Assembly: GCF_020736365.1 (NCBI RefSeq)
Contig: NZ_CP085988.1
Span: forward strand, 3,230,001-3,294,000
Origin: Clostridium sp. M62/1
GTDB lineage: Bacteria; Bacillota; Clostridia; Lachnospirales; Lachnospiraceae
DNA: 64,000 nucleotides
Reading direction: 5' to 3'
The notes under the pieces were generated by a model. The model did no database searches. It saw only the letters and a list, made by a program, of their open reading frames with translations, and was not told the origin of the DNA. The position numbers and the translations under genes are program-made. This document shows, in pieces, positions 1 to 7,914 of the stretch (position 1 is the stretch's first letter; each line of letters starts with the position of its first letter).

Positions 1-789
1 CTTGCCAGCATTGGATGTGAATGTTCCTGTTGTAGCTGTAGTATTCACGCTCGTTGAAGAGATTGTAATACTGTTGCCATTCTTATCAACAGAATATCCG
101 CTGATGCCAAAATCAAAATCCGATAAAACACCATTGCTGTCAGATAATGTTGTTTCAAATCTCTGACTTCCCTCATTCCACTTTAATTCATAAGTTGGTG
201 CCTCACTGGTTCTGCGTGATGCAAAACTTGGAAGCGTTGCATTGTAGGAACTGTTGATATTGTCCCTGAGTCTCTCATAATAGCTGTATGAAGAATCAGG
301 ACTTGGTGCTGTGTTACAGAGCTTTCTTGCTGCCGAATCACCACTTCCGGTTCCAAAGATATCTGCTACAATAACCCATACCATTGCCTGAGTTGCGATA
401 TACTCATCACACTGGCTGTTGCTTGGTGCCGCCTTTTGTGTACTGTTAAACCCATAATAAAGGCAGTAACTTAAAAGCTTTCTCTGCTGTGCTGACATTG
501 ATGTGCTTGCATCATCGTAGCTGTTCATAAGCTGACCGCCATCTGCTCTTAATCCGAAATTCATACAATATGCCGAATTTCCGTCAAGAATTGAATACAG
601 AATCTTGCCATGATTAAATCCGGGCTTCAGCTCACTTACTTCTCCGGAATTTTTGACTGATGCATTCCAGAACGCAATATTTGCCTGCGGACTGGCTGCA
701 AATGCTGTTGTACCATTCGTAAAGAGTGTTCCAACCAGTGTGAGCATAGCCATAAATCCTGCCATAAAACGCTTTAGTTTCTGTTTCAT
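1..789 (-). CDS. Thioester-domain surface adhesin, N-terminal part (truncated by window edge)
   Basis: The frame is open from an ATG at 789 to the first base of the window, so about 263 N-terminal residues are present and the C-terminus is missing. The start follows a GGAGG-type site. A signal peptide is clear (basic start, hydrophobic core, cut near AFAASP). The mature part has a Cys in SAYCMNFG and a Gln in YIATQAMVWVI, the two residues that form the internal thioester in Gram-positive thioester adhesins. A long surface protein with further Ig-like or Cna-B domains and an anchor is expected outside the window (inference). Such proteins are common cargo on conjugative elements of Firmicutes. 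It is the last gene of the minus-strand accessory run. Confidence 0.75.
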   Translation of the reverse strand, partial: MKQKLKRFMAGFMAMLTLVGTLFTNGTTAFAASPQANIAFWNASVKNSGEVSELKPGFNHGKILYSILDGNSAYCMNFGLRADGGQLMNSYDDASTSMSAQQRKLLSYCLYYGFNSTQKAAPSNSQCDEYIATQAMVWVIVADIFGTGSGDSAARKLCNTAPSPDSSYSYYERLRDNINSSYNATLPSFASRRTSEAPTYELKWNEGSQRFETTLSDSNGVLSDFDFGISGYSVDKNGNSITISSTSVNTTATTGTFTSNAGK

Positions 790-880
790 GTGCTCTTTCC
801 TCCTTAATTAACGCATAAAAAAAGAAAGACATAAGTTTATGGCTTACATCTTTCTTCCTTCTGCTTCTATTCGTTTTTAT

Positions 881-1669
881 TTATCTGTGACACCGAAACT
901 CGTAATAGTCTGTGCCGCCTGTCGTGTAAACTCCATCATAACTGATGTAGAATACCGGATCTGTTTCCAAAAGTAACATACTTGCAATATATTCTGCGAT
1001 TGCATCCTCAGATGATAACCGCTGTCCATCAATGGTACTTGCTTTGTTAAGGTCTGTCTCTACAAACACACTATAATAAGAGCCTTCCATACCATCGTAA
1101 GGATAATACTCATTGTACTCTTCCTGCGTGATACTGCCATCATTCAAATGGTTCTGTAAATTCTGCTGTGTGGTAATCATTCCTCCTGCCTGACACTTTG
1201 CTGTTGCAAGTGACACAACATTCTGTGGACTGTATGCCACGGATGCAGGCTGTGGGTTGCTCACATTGTCTTTCGGACTGTCTGTAGTCTGACCACCATT
1301 ACCTGCATTACTCTGATTTCCGCCAGCTTCCTCATTATCATTTACAGGAGCTTTCTGTTCCGGCTCGTCATTCTGCTTTGGCTTTTCTTCCTGCTTTGAA
1401 GCAGTTTCATTATCTGCGGATCGGTTATCTTCTTTATCAGTCCTCTCTTCTGAATCTTTAGCCTCGGCAATATCTTTCTCTGTCTCATCACTTCCAGCTT
1501 CGGTTGTGACCTCTGTGACAGCTTCCGTTGCCATTTCTGCTTCTTCAGTTGGCTTTACGCTTTCCGTCTGTTTCTCTGTCTGATTATCAGCCTTTTCCTT
1601 ACCACCATTACAGGCAGCCATTGAAAAGACCAGTACTGCGGATAATAAGATAATACTTATCTTCTTCAT
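881..1669 (-). CDS. Lipoprotein of unknown function with acidic linker
   Basis: The start is placed at the ATG at 1669 because it begins a typical lipoprotein signal (MKKISIILLSAVLVFSMAAC) with lipobox Cys at residue 20. A longer frame upstream to 1765 lacks signal character. After the Cys come about 130 residues rich in Glu, Thr, Lys, Asn and Gln, a low-complexity spacer typical of proteins crossing the cell wall. A compact C-terminal domain of about 110 residues has Tyr-rich segments (YYPYDGMEGSYYSVF). I do not recognise the C-terminal domain. It lies 92 bp downstream of the adhesin start and is probably co-transferred with it. The protein is probably membrane-anchored and extracellular. 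Confidence 0.6.
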   Translation of the reverse strand: MKKISIILLSAVLVFSMAACNGGKEKADNQTEKQTESVKPTEEAEMATEAVTEVTTEAGSDETEKDIAEAKDSEERTDKEDNRSADNETASKQEEKPKQNDEPEQKAPVNDNEEAGGNQSNAGNGGQTTDSPKDNVSNPQPASVAYSPQNVVSLATAKCQAGGMITTQQNLQNHLNDGSITQEEYNEYYPYDGMEGSYYSVFVETDLNKASTIDGQRLSSEDAIAEYIASMLLLETDPVFYISYDGVYTTGGTDYYEFRCHR

Positions 1670-1904
1670 AGTAATCACCCATCCCTTCTCCGCAAGAGGG
1701 ACGGGCTTTGTGTTCCGTGCCATCCACCCTTGCAGTGAACTATTTATCTGTAATGCACGGGACACATAGGACTGTCCCGTATTCTGTGCATCTTAAACTC
1801 CTTTCATTATACCAGCTCTCTTATTTTAAAGAAATACTGCATAAGTCTTCTGTTTTTCTTATAATTTAAGAATAAACCCTTTACCTGCATACGCTCACCT
1901 CCTC

Positions 1905-2078
1905 TCAGAATGTGCCCATTCTTACGAATGAAAGAAATACCCTTGCCACCATTGCGAATAGAAGAAGAATTATTCTGGCAAGTCCTAAGACCAGCTTCAA
2001 AGCTCCAAGAATTATCCTTAATATCCACTTGAGTATCTCTAAAATCACTGTTCCTACGGCTCCCATAACTCTTCTCAT
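1905..2078 (-). CDS. Small hydrophobic membrane protein
   Basis: The ORF encodes 57 residues. The start at 2078 is preferred over 2105 because AAAGGAG lies 10 bases upstream. The protein is almost entirely hydrophobic with scattered Arg and Lys (ILEILKWILRIILGALKLVLG), which suggests one or two membrane or amphipathic helices. It starts 5 bases after the stop of the ParR-like gene, so it is translated from the same message. The function is unknown. Small proteins of this kind are frequent in conjugative elements. Confidence 0.55.
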   Translation of the reverse strand: MRRVMGAVGTVILEILKWILRIILGALKLVLGLARIILLLFAMVARVFLSFVRMGTF

Positions 2079-2083
2079 AATAA

Positions 2084-2530
2084 TCAGTCTCCTTTCGACA
2101 TCCATCCCATTGCAAGACCTGCAACATCTGCATCGTCCATAACATCTTCTGTAAGTTCTTGTGCTTCACTATTGGCTGCCTGCATAATTACCGGCTGACC
2201 AACATTCATCCCGGATATCACTCCGCCTAACAGCTTTATTACCTCTTTTCTAGCCTCATTGGTTGCTGCTTCAATGACTTCTTCCTTAATGTCATCAATA
2301 TCTTCTGACCGGATATATTCAGCCCTCTCTTTTTCCTTCTTCTTGATAACAAAGGTTTCCTTTCCATAATTATCAATGTAGAACTGAATCGCATCTATAA
2401 TGAACTGGTTCTTAGATTTGAAAATCTTCGGATCAAGGTTCTGAATCACATCATTGATTTTCACATGCTGGGGATTGCTCATGTTGAGGCGGACAGAAGT
2501 TTTTACTTCATATTCAAGTCTTCTTCCCAT
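2084..2530 (-). CDS. ParR/CopG-like DNA-binding partition protein
   Basis: The protein has about 148 residues. The N-terminus (YEVKTSVRLNMSNPQH) followed by predicted helices and SKNQFIIDAIQFYI fits a ribbon-helix-helix DNA-binding fold. The C-terminal half is acidic and helical. It sits directly downstream of an actin-like ATPase gene, with 11 bp between them, which is the usual layout of type II (ParMR) partition systems, so it is the likely centromere-binding partner. Two adjacent ATGs exist; the second (2530) has the better spacing from AAGGAGG. No centromere repeat array is obvious next to it. The function is inferred from fold and context. Confidence 0.6.
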   Translation of the reverse strand: MGRRLEYEVKTSVRLNMSNPQHVKINDVIQNLDPKIFKSKNQFIIDAIQFYIDNYGKETFVIKKKEKERAEYIRSEDIDDIKEEVIEAATNEARKEVIKLLGGVISGMNVGQPVIMQAANSEAQELTEDVMDDADVAGLAMGWMSKGD

Positions 2531-2541
2531 CATCTGCCTCC

Positions 2542-3462
2542 TTATGATAATCGCTTAGTGCTTTTAAGTCCCATTGTGGCAAGCTGCTCATATCCTCTTG
2601 CATTTGCCTTTACATCAAGGTTATAGGAAATGTTCTTGGCATCGTGGCTCCCAAAGTTTTTCATCACAACTGCCCCGCCACCGACAAATACAATCGGTGT
2701 AGTCTTTAAGTTATACCCAAACTCACGGATTGAGTTATATACCTTATCAACAAAATCCTCTATCTCAGCCTTGATAATGGCAAAGTATTCATCATCAATA
2801 TCTGACCTGCCATATCGCATGATGTTCTGTATCTCTGACTCGTCTACCTCTCCGTTAAGCTGTCTTACACACTGCTCATTGATAGAACGCATACAGGTAA
2901 TAAGACCTTTTGGAATCGTCACACACTTTGATTCATCCGGTGACTTGTTGATTACCGGCATAATGTCGATTGTCCAGCTTCCAATATCTACTATCAGTGT
3001 TTTCTTTGCCATAGCAGGAATCTTGTCCACTACTGCTGCATAGCACTGAGGAAATACTGCCACATCATCAATTTCAATATGATATGACTCATTCTCATAT
3101 TTGAAGCTTACACGCTTATTCTTTGTCAGGTACTTGATAAAATCATTCTTCTCTGCTCCAAATCTTGTAAGTGGAAGTCCTACAGCAAGAAATACCTTTG
3201 CCTCTGCAAGACCTCTTCTTTTAAGTTCCTTAGCAACTGCTGCAAGAGTGAGAAGATAAAAGCTGTCATCTTCGATCTTTGTATCCTTTACTTCCTGCCT
3301 CACAGCTCCAACCTTATAGAACTTTCCTTCATACTCAAGTACATCGCCGAAAAGTGCCGGAGTTGTTGTAATCTCCTTAACACCTGTGACAAATACCTGA
3401 GAGATTGTTTTCATCATTGACCATCCATGATCAATGCCGATTACTTCTAACTTGTTATTCAT
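2542..3462 (-). CDS. ParM/StbA-family actin-like ATPase
   Basis: The protein has about 306 residues counted from MNNKLEVIGIDHGW; an upstream GTG at 3513 is possible but adds an unlikely basic stretch. Actin-fold motifs are visible: phosphate-1 IDHGWSMMK near the N-terminus, phosphate-2 VDIGSWTIDI in the middle and the adenosine loop FVGGGAVV near the C-terminus. In plasmids and conjugative elements these proteins polymerise and segregate DNA bound by a ParR partner, here the gene immediately downstream. Length matches the family (300 to 330). Its presence suggests the element spends time as an extrachromosomal circle, or descends from a plasmid. Confidence 0.8.
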   Translation of the reverse strand: MNNKLEVIGIDHGWSMMKTISQVFVTGVKEITTTPALFGDVLEYEGKFYKVGAVRQEVKDTKIEDDSFYLLTLAAVAKELKRRGLAEAKVFLAVGLPLTRFGAEKNDFIKYLTKNKRVSFKYENESYHIEIDDVAVFPQCYAAVVDKIPAMAKKTLIVDIGSWTIDIMPVINKSPDESKCVTIPKGLITCMRSINEQCVRQLNGEVDESEIQNIMRYGRSDIDDEYFAIIKAEIEDFVDKVYNSIREFGYNLKTTPIVFVGGGAVVMKNFGSHDAKNISYNLDVKANARGYEQLATMGLKSTKRLS

Positions 3463-3513
3463 GTGTTTTGCACATCCTTTCTTCTTAAACAGCCACTTGA
3501 ACATCTTAACCAC

Positions 3514-3768
3514 CTACTTTCCTATCAGCTTTCGCATACAAGGAAAACAATAACCATTCCCTCGATAATATGGACATCCGACACATTCCGTCGGAAGTTT
3601 CTGTTCCTTTTTCTTAGATGGTTTACAACATGTTCCATTGGCACATCTGTTGTTATGTCCCCAGAAGAATCTACAATGCATACAATCTTTTAATTCTCTT
3701 TCAAGCTTTTCTTCTGAAGATACAAACCTGCGTTTCTTATGCTTATCTCTTTTTTCAACTGTTCCCAC
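3514..3768 (-). CDS. Small Cys-rich basic protein
   Basis: The protein has 84 residues starting at a GTG with a strong GGGAGGAG site 7 bases upstream. The N-terminal third is very basic (EKRDKHKKRRF). The remainder has nine Cys in pairs (CMHC, CANGTCC, CVGCPYYRGNGYCFPC), suggesting two zinc-binding knuckles. It overlaps the preceding small ORF by 14 bases and its stop lies 51 bases before the ParM start, so it belongs to the same operon. A nucleic-acid-binding role is possible but not shown. I do not recognise a named family. Confidence 0.5.
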   Translation of the reverse strand: MGTVEKRDKHKKRRFVSSEEKLERELKDCMHCRFFWGHNNRCANGTCCKPSKKKEQKLPTECVGCPYYRGNGYCFPCMRKLIGK

Positions 3769-3901
3769 CAGAGCTCTCCTCCCTTCCAAGGAGTGATTGC
3801 TCTCTTATCTGTTCCATTGTCCTGTCCGACTCTCCTGCCGTCCTAGCTAACGAATACAATACGATAAGAACAATAATTATTAATGCTATGCTAAATCCCA
3901 T
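3755..3901 (-). CDS. Small single-span membrane protein
   Basis: This is a 48-residue ORF. AAGGAGG lies 10 bases before the ATG. The N-terminus is a hydrophobic helix (MGFSIALIIIVLIVLYSLA) and the rest is charged. It overlaps the start of the Cys-rich gene by 14 bases, a sign of translational coupling. It is the first gene after the structured leader at 3960 to 4185. The function is unknown; it may be a small membrane component of the element. Confidence 0.45.
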   Translation of the reverse strand: MGFSIALIIIVLIVLYSLARTAGESDRTMEQIREQSLLGREESSGGNS

Positions 3902-3959
3902 CACCACTTTATCCTCCTTCAAATTAGTTGCCATATAGACAGAATTTGAATTTGGAAGT

Positions 3960-4185
3960 GATATAGTCTACATGGCTATGCTTAACGCTAAGCATGTAGG
4001 TACACGCCAGTCTTCTAGACTCCTATATCGCCCCGTGTACAAAGAGGTGTTCTCACCTCCGGGAGTTACAGACGAGCCACAAAATGTGTTTCACGACGCC
4101 CTTCTGAATTATCAGAAGCACTATCTCCTCTTTTAGCCTTTTGAGGATAAGGACGAACTTCTCGCCCTCTGTGGTTAATTATCCT
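3960..4185 (-). ncRNA. Candidate structured RNA (pseudoknotted leader of the partition operon)
   Basis: About 225 bases carry a dense set of perfect helices: 4144-4150 with 4179-4185 enclosing 4151-4156 with 4162-4167; 4101-4107 with 4112-4118 (loop ATTA); 4078-4081 with 4085-4088; 4044-4049 with 4054-4059 (loop TTCT); 4000-4005 with 4035-4040 enclosing 4009-4013 with 4017-4021; 3978-3984 with 3989-3995; and 3960-3966 with 4023-4029, which crosses the 4000-4040 helix as a pseudoknot. One helix (4151-4167) has a G-U pair only when read on the minus strand and an A-C mismatch on the plus strand, so minus is the likely sense. It lies directly upstream of the first gene of the operon. The RNA class is not recognised. 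Confidence 0.5.
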
Positions 4186-4297
4186 TACGCAACATGCCTA
4201 TTCCTTTTACCAGATTTCCATCCAGCTTCTCGCCCTTCATCTTTCGATCCATCAGACTACTAATATGATAGCTGTGACTTTCATCCTCCAGGTACAT
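4175..4297 (-). CDS. Possible 40-residue peptide
   Basis: A short ORF (MYLEDESHSYHISSLMDRKM at its start) ends in the outer arm of the structured RNA. Composition is protein-like (charged, no low complexity) but the ribosome binding site is poor: GGGG sits almost against the ATG. It may be a leader peptide, or a remnant of a longer gene, since an in-frame stop lies just upstream. Weak support. Confidence 0.2.
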   Translation of the reverse strand: MYLEDESHSYHISSLMDRKMKGEKLDGNLVKGIGMLRKDN

Positions 4298-4365
4298 ACC
4301 CCGTAAATTTACTACCTACAGATACTCTGCAGTGCAAACTACTTTGCAAATCTGTAACTGATTAT

Positions 4366-4400
4366 TCAATTGTTATGTCCAATCTCTCTTGGACAATTGA
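4366..4400. repeat. Nested inverted repeat, possible operator
   Basis: The inner arms TGTCCAA and TTGGACA are separated by six bases, and the outer arms TCAATTG and CAATTGA flank them with a five-base offset on one side. It sits in the gene-free stretch between the DUF6462 genes and the partition operon. It could be a repressor operator or a stem; no T-run follows on either strand, so a terminator is unlikely. Confidence 0.4.
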
Positions 4401-4450
4401 TATTCTACAATGCACTTTAATTTTACGGAAGTGACACCACTGGTGTATTT

Positions 4451-4735
4451 TTACGAATTTTCACCAGTTTTTGGTGTATTTGTCATTTCCTTTAATTTGT
4501 TCCATGTATGCTTAGGCAGTTCTCTTGCCGGCTCTCTGAATCGTTCAAGATATTTTTCAAATAATTCCGTATTGATTAATGCTGAATTACCGACTTTATA
4601 GACTGCTCCTGCCTCTCTCGCAATTACTATGATTCTAGATTTACTTATCCCATAAATAATCGCTCCTTCCTCTGCATTGACAAATTTTTTCATAAAATCC
4701 TTTGTATCTGAATAGCACTTATATGAGTAACTCAT
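4451..4735 (-). CDS. DUF6462-like protein (excisionase-like)
   Basis: The protein has 94 residues. Its core (MKKFVNAEEGAIIYGISKSR, then REAGAVYKVGNSALINTELFEKYLERFR) matches the pattern of DUF6462 proteins: a short winged-helix or MerR-like helix-turn-helix, a conserved YK-G turn and a C-terminal helix ending in F-R. These proteins are abundant on mobile elements of Lachnospiraceae and resemble excisionases or directionality factors. It is the last of three adjacent paralogues, 3 bases downstream of the two-domain one. A role in excision or in regulation of transfer is an inference. Confidence 0.6.
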   Translation of the reverse strand: MSYSYKCYSDTKDFMKKFVNAEEGAIIYGISKSRIIVIAREAGAVYKVGNSALINTELFEKYLERFREPARELPKHTWNKLKEMTNTPKTGENS

Positions 4736-4738
4736 TCA

Positions 4739-5197
4739 TCAGTCTCCTTTCACATTTGGCAATGGATGTTTCATTTCTGTTGGCGGTTCTCTGAATTGCT
4801 CCATATAATCATCAAAAATTTCCAAATTTATTAATATAGTATTTCCCTTAGCTGTTCCAATCTTATATACAGCACCCGCTGCTCTAGCCATTTCAATAAA
4901 TCTATGATGCCCTATGCTATATGTCATTGAAGCTTCCCCAATTCTTACAAACTTCTTTTCTACGATTTTGTTTGAACTAGGCACTCTTGCAAAATGTTTC
5001 ATAAATTTCATCAACCTTTCCTTATGTACTAATATAATCTTTGCAAGCTGATATCTTGCTCCAGCAGCTAATGCTATATCCATTGCCTCATCTCGTGTTA
5101 CATCTAATAAAGCCATTACTTCATCAATACGAATAAATCTTGGTTTTACAATTTCTTTTCTATAGGCACTAACTGAACCACTCAATGTATTTACCAT
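4739..5197 (-). CDS. Two-domain DUF6462-like protein
   Basis: The protein has 152 residues and contains two DUF6462-like units. Unit one runs from about residue 18 to 70 (PRFIRIDEVMALLDVTRDEA, AAGARYQLAKIILVHKERL). Unit two runs from about residue 83 to 145 (KKFVRIGEASMTYSIGHHRF, AAGAVYKIGTAKGNTILINL). Unit two is closer to the flanking single-domain paralogues, while unit one is diverged in the first helix. It lies between the other two family members with gaps of 3 and 8 bases. A fused pair could bind two DNA half-sites; this is inference. Confidence 0.55.
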   Translation of the reverse strand: MVNTLSGSVSAYRKEIVKPRFIRIDEVMALLDVTRDEAMDIALAAGARYQLAKIILVHKERLMKFMKHFARVPSSNKIVEKKFVRIGEASMTYSIGHHRFIEMARAAGAVYKIGTAKGNTILINLEIFDDYMEQFREPPTEMKHPLPNVKGD

Positions 5198-5205
5198 AAC
5201 ATCAC

Positions 5206-5427
5206 CTACTTATAAAACTCAGAATCTGTAATATGAAAAGTTTCAAGATACTTATCCAATATTTCTGTATTAACAAGTACAAGCTGACCAATCTTATAAC
5301 AAGCCTTGGCATCCTTAGCCACTTCTTGAAATTTTGTCATTCCCATACTGTACATCTTTGCACCATCTGAATATCTTACAAACTTTTTTGCATCCTCATA
5401 TCTATCTTTTTTCTTTGATTCATCCAT
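5206..5427 (-). CDS. DUF6462-like protein (excisionase-like)
   Basis: The protein has 73 residues and is the most canonical of the three paralogues: KKFVRYSDGAKMYSMGMTKF, then KACYKIGQLVLVNTEILDKY and LETF. It is the first gene of the minus-strand run of the element, close to the border with the lysS terminator, the position where excisionase genes usually sit relative to an attachment site. No integrase gene accompanies it in this window. Confidence 0.6.
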   Translation of the reverse strand: MDESKKKDRYEDAKKFVRYSDGAKMYSMGMTKFQEVAKDAKACYKIGQLVLVNTEILDKYLETFHITDSEFYK

Positions 5428-5462
5428 TGCTGTGCTCCTTTCACTTTGACTTCATAACAAAT

Positions 5463-5633
5463 GACGTATTTTCTCCATAACGCAAAAAAGAGGACATCTT
5501 CTAAATTTCTTTAGAAAATGTCCTCTTAGTAGTTCATATTCGATTGAGTCTTATTCTTTTCAGATTGTGTACTCTTTCATACTGATGTAAATGACTATGC
5601 CAAAATACGTCTTTTAATGCGTCCTTTGACGTA
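5463..5633. repeat. GACGTA repeat cluster at element border (possible attachment or recombinase-binding region)
   Basis: GACGTATTTT at 5463-5472 is repeated as its exact complement AAAATACGTC at 5602-5611, and a further GACGTA occurs at 5628-5633. The cluster flanks the lysS terminator and marks the change from accessory to core genes. Arm-type binding sites of a tyrosine recombinase would look like this, but the other end of the element is outside the window, so no core duplication can be checked. Confidence 0.3.
5484..5526 (-). terminator. Rho-independent terminator after lysS
   Basis: The minus-strand hairpin has stem AGAGGACAT with ATGTCCTCT, extended by an A/T stem, followed by six T. 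It is about 140 bases after the lysS stop and closes the greA-lysS transcript. Confidence 0.8.
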
Positions 5634-5666
5634 CTCAAATGCCTCAATCCCGCATAAACACTAGGT

Positions 5667-7160
5667 TTATTTATCCAAGCTCTTCATTGTCGGGAACAGC
5701 AGCACATCTCTGATAGCGTAGGAGTTGGTCAGCAGCATAACGAACCGATCGATGCCGATTCCAAGGCCTCCTGTCGGCGGCATGCCGATCATCAGGGCGT
5801 TGATAAAGTCCTCGTCCATGGAGCAGGCCTCGTCGTCTCCTGCTGCCTTTAAAGCCTCCTGGGCTAAAAATCTCTCTCTCTGGTCAATGGGATCATTTAA
5901 CTCAGAGTAAGCGTTTGCAAACTCCCTGCGGGTAATGTAGAGCTCAAAGCGCTCTGTATACTCCGGATCCTGAGGCTTTCTCTTGGAAAGCGGGGAAATA
6001 TCTACCGGGTGATCGGTGACGAAGGTAGGCTGAACCAGCTTATCCTCCACGTACTCCTCAAAGAACAGGTTCAGGATGTCGCCCTTCTTGTGGCGGGCCT
6101 CAAACTGGATGTTATGCTCCCTGGCAGCTGCCTTTGCCTCCTCGTCTGTATGGATCTCCCTGAAATCCACGCCGCTGTACTGCTTCACGGCATCGATCAT
6201 GGTGATACGGGCAAAGGGCTTCTCCAGATCGATGATCTCACCGTCGTACTCTACCTGAAGGGTTCCCAGCACCTTTCTGGCTACCTCACGGAACATGGTC
6301 TCTGTCAGCTCCATCATTCCCTCATAGTTGGTGAATGCCTGGTAAACCTCCAGAAGGGTAAACTCCGGATTGTGCTTTGTATCTGTTCCCTCGTTTCTGA
6401 ATACACGTCCGATCTCGTAAACGCGCTCCATTCCTCCGACGATCAGTCTCTTTAAGTAGAGCTCAAGGGAAATTCTTAAATTCACATCCTCGTCCAGAGC
6501 GTTGAAATGAGTCTGGAACGGTCTTGCGTTGGCGCCGCCTGCATTGGCTACGAGAACCGGTGTCTCCACCTCCATGAAGTTCCTGCCGTCCAGGAAATTC
6601 CTGATCTCCTTTACAATCTGGGAGCGTTTGATAAAGGTATCCTTTACCTCCGGATTCATGATCAGATCCACATATCTCTGACGATAGCGCATGTCTGTGT
6701 TGGTCAGGCCGTGGAACTTCTCCGGAAGGATCTGAAGGCTCTTGGAGAGCAGCTCAACACTTTTTGCATGGATGGAAATTTCACCTGTCTTAGTCTTGAA
6801 CACCACTCCGCGGATACCGATAATATCGCCGATATCCAGCTTCTTGAAATCCTTGTAGGCCTCCTCGCCGATATCATCCCTTGCAACGTAAGACTGGATA
6901 TTTCCCTGCAAATCCTGGAGGTTGCAGAAGGACGCCTTTCCCATGACACGCTTGGACATCATTCGTCCTGCCAGGGATACCTCTTTGCCCTCCATCTCCT
7001 CGTAGTTTTCCTTTACTTCCATGCTGTGCGCTGTCACATCGTACTTCGTGATCTGGAACGGATCCCTGCCGCTCTCGCAAAGCTCGGAAAGCTTCTCACG
7101 GCGCACCTTTAATAAATGGTTTAACTCCTGCTCTTCTCTGTTGTTCTGCTGCTCTGCCAC
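5667..7160 (-). CDS. lysS: Lysyl-tRNA synthetase, class II
   Basis: The enzyme charges tRNA-Lys with lysine using ATP, in the cytoplasm. The N-terminal OB-fold tRNA-binding domain (about residues 55 to 165) is followed by the class II catalytic core with motif 1 (FMEVETPVL), motif 2 ([20 protein letters not shown]) and motif 3 ([13 protein letters not shown]). Length is 497 residues, normal for the bacterial family. The GTG at 7160 is preferred because AAAGGAG lies 8 bases upstream; the in-frame GTG at 7169 overlaps that site. It follows greA by 25 bases and shares its promoter. Confidence 0.95.
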   Translation of the reverse strand: MAEQQNNREEQELNHLLKVRREKLSELCESGRDPFQITKYDVTAHSMEVKENYEEMEGKEVSLAGRMMSKRVMGKASFCNLQDLQGNIQSYVARDDIGEEAYKDFKKLDIGDIIGIRGVVFKTKTGEISIHAKSVELLSKSLQILPEKFHGLTNTDMRYRQRYVDLIMNPEVKDTFIKRSQIVKEIRNFLDGRNFMEVETPVLVANAGGANARPFQTHFNALDEDVNLRISLELYLKRLIVGGMERVYEIGRVFRNEGTDTKHNPEFTLLEVYQAFTNYEGMMELTETMFREVARKVLGTLQVEYDGEIIDLEKPFARITMIDAVKQYSGVDFREIHTDEEAKAAAREHNIQFEARHKKGDILNLFFEEYVEDKLVQPTFVTDHPVDISPLSKRKPQDPEYTERFELYITRREFANAYSELNDPIDQRERFLAQEALKAAGDDEACSMDEDFINALMIGMPPTGGLGIGIDRFVMLLTNSYAIRDVLLFPTMKSLDK

Positions 7161-7185
7161 TGTCTTCACTCCTTTGTGCGGTTAT

Positions 7186-7668
7186 TTATGATACTCTCTG
7201 GATCTCCAGCACCTTGTACTGGATCATTCCTGCCTGTGTCTCCACATCCACTACGTCGCCCACCTTCTTGCCAAGCAGCGCATGGCCCACCGGCGACTCG
7301 TTGGAAATCTTGTTCTGAAGGCTGTTTGCCTCTGTGGAGCCCACAATCTTGAACTCCATCTCCTCATCCTCCTCCACATCGAGGAGCTTTACGCGGCAGC
7401 CGATGTTGATCTTCTCAAGGTCAATCTCCTCCTCAACAACAACCTCCGCATTTTTTAAGAGCTTTTCCAGCTGCTCAATCCTTGCCTCAATATCTCTCTG
7501 CTCATCCTTAGCAGCGTCGTACTCTGCGTTCTCAGACAGGTCGCCCTGCTCTCTCGCTTCCTTGATTTTCTGGGCGATCTCCTGGCGCTTGTTCACCTTT
7601 AAATCCTGCAGCTCGTCCTCGTACTGCTTTAAGCCTGTGTAAGTGAGAATGTGTTTCTTATCTGCCAT
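7186..7668 (-). CDS. greA: Transcription elongation factor GreA
   Basis: The protein has 160 residues. An N-terminal antiparallel coiled coil carries the acidic tip [16 protein letters not shown] that reaches into the RNA polymerase secondary channel and stimulates cleavage of backtracked RNA. The C-terminal FKBP-like domain has the conserved [14 protein letters not shown] segment. It is the first gene of a two-gene unit with lysS, driven by the promoter at 7788-7816. Confidence 0.95.
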   Translation of the reverse strand: MADKKHILTYTGLKQYEDELQDLKVNKRQEIAQKIKEAREQGDLSENAEYDAAKDEQRDIEARIEQLEKLLKNAEVVVEEEIDLEKINIGCRVKLLDVEEDEEMEFKIVGSTEANSLQNKISNESPVGHALLGKKVGDVVDVETQAGMIQYKVLEIQRVS

Positions 7669-7787
7669 GATACTTTCCTTCCTTTCGGATACATTTTATA
7701 GGGAAATCATCCCTTCTATTCCTGTGCCGCACCTTACTTTGGCACCTGTTTTTCTCTTTTTCTCTATTCTTTATTCTGCAACGCAAT

Positions 7788-7816
7788 ATTATAACTGAAT
7801 TGACCGGCGATGTCAA
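7788..7816 (-). promoter_or_regulatory. Consensus housekeeping promoter of greA-lysS
   Basis: On the minus strand TTGACA (7811-7816) and TATAAT (7788-7793) are both exact and separated by 17 bases. The start site would lie about 110 bases before greA. Confidence 0.85.
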
Positions 7817-7914
7817 GAATAGATCCCCCTGAACGCTCATATTTACAGGGTTTTCGGGGTGTCATAAAAGTACCGAAAGAGGGCTTGACGCGCCGCCTCC
7901 GTTCTCTGCATTTT

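Noticed and set aside
3951-3975. Group I intron 3' core, because GATATAGTC resembles the conserved S element
   Set aside because: The rest of an intron would have to lie in neighbouring coding sequence, and the same bases are explained by a helix with 4023-4029.
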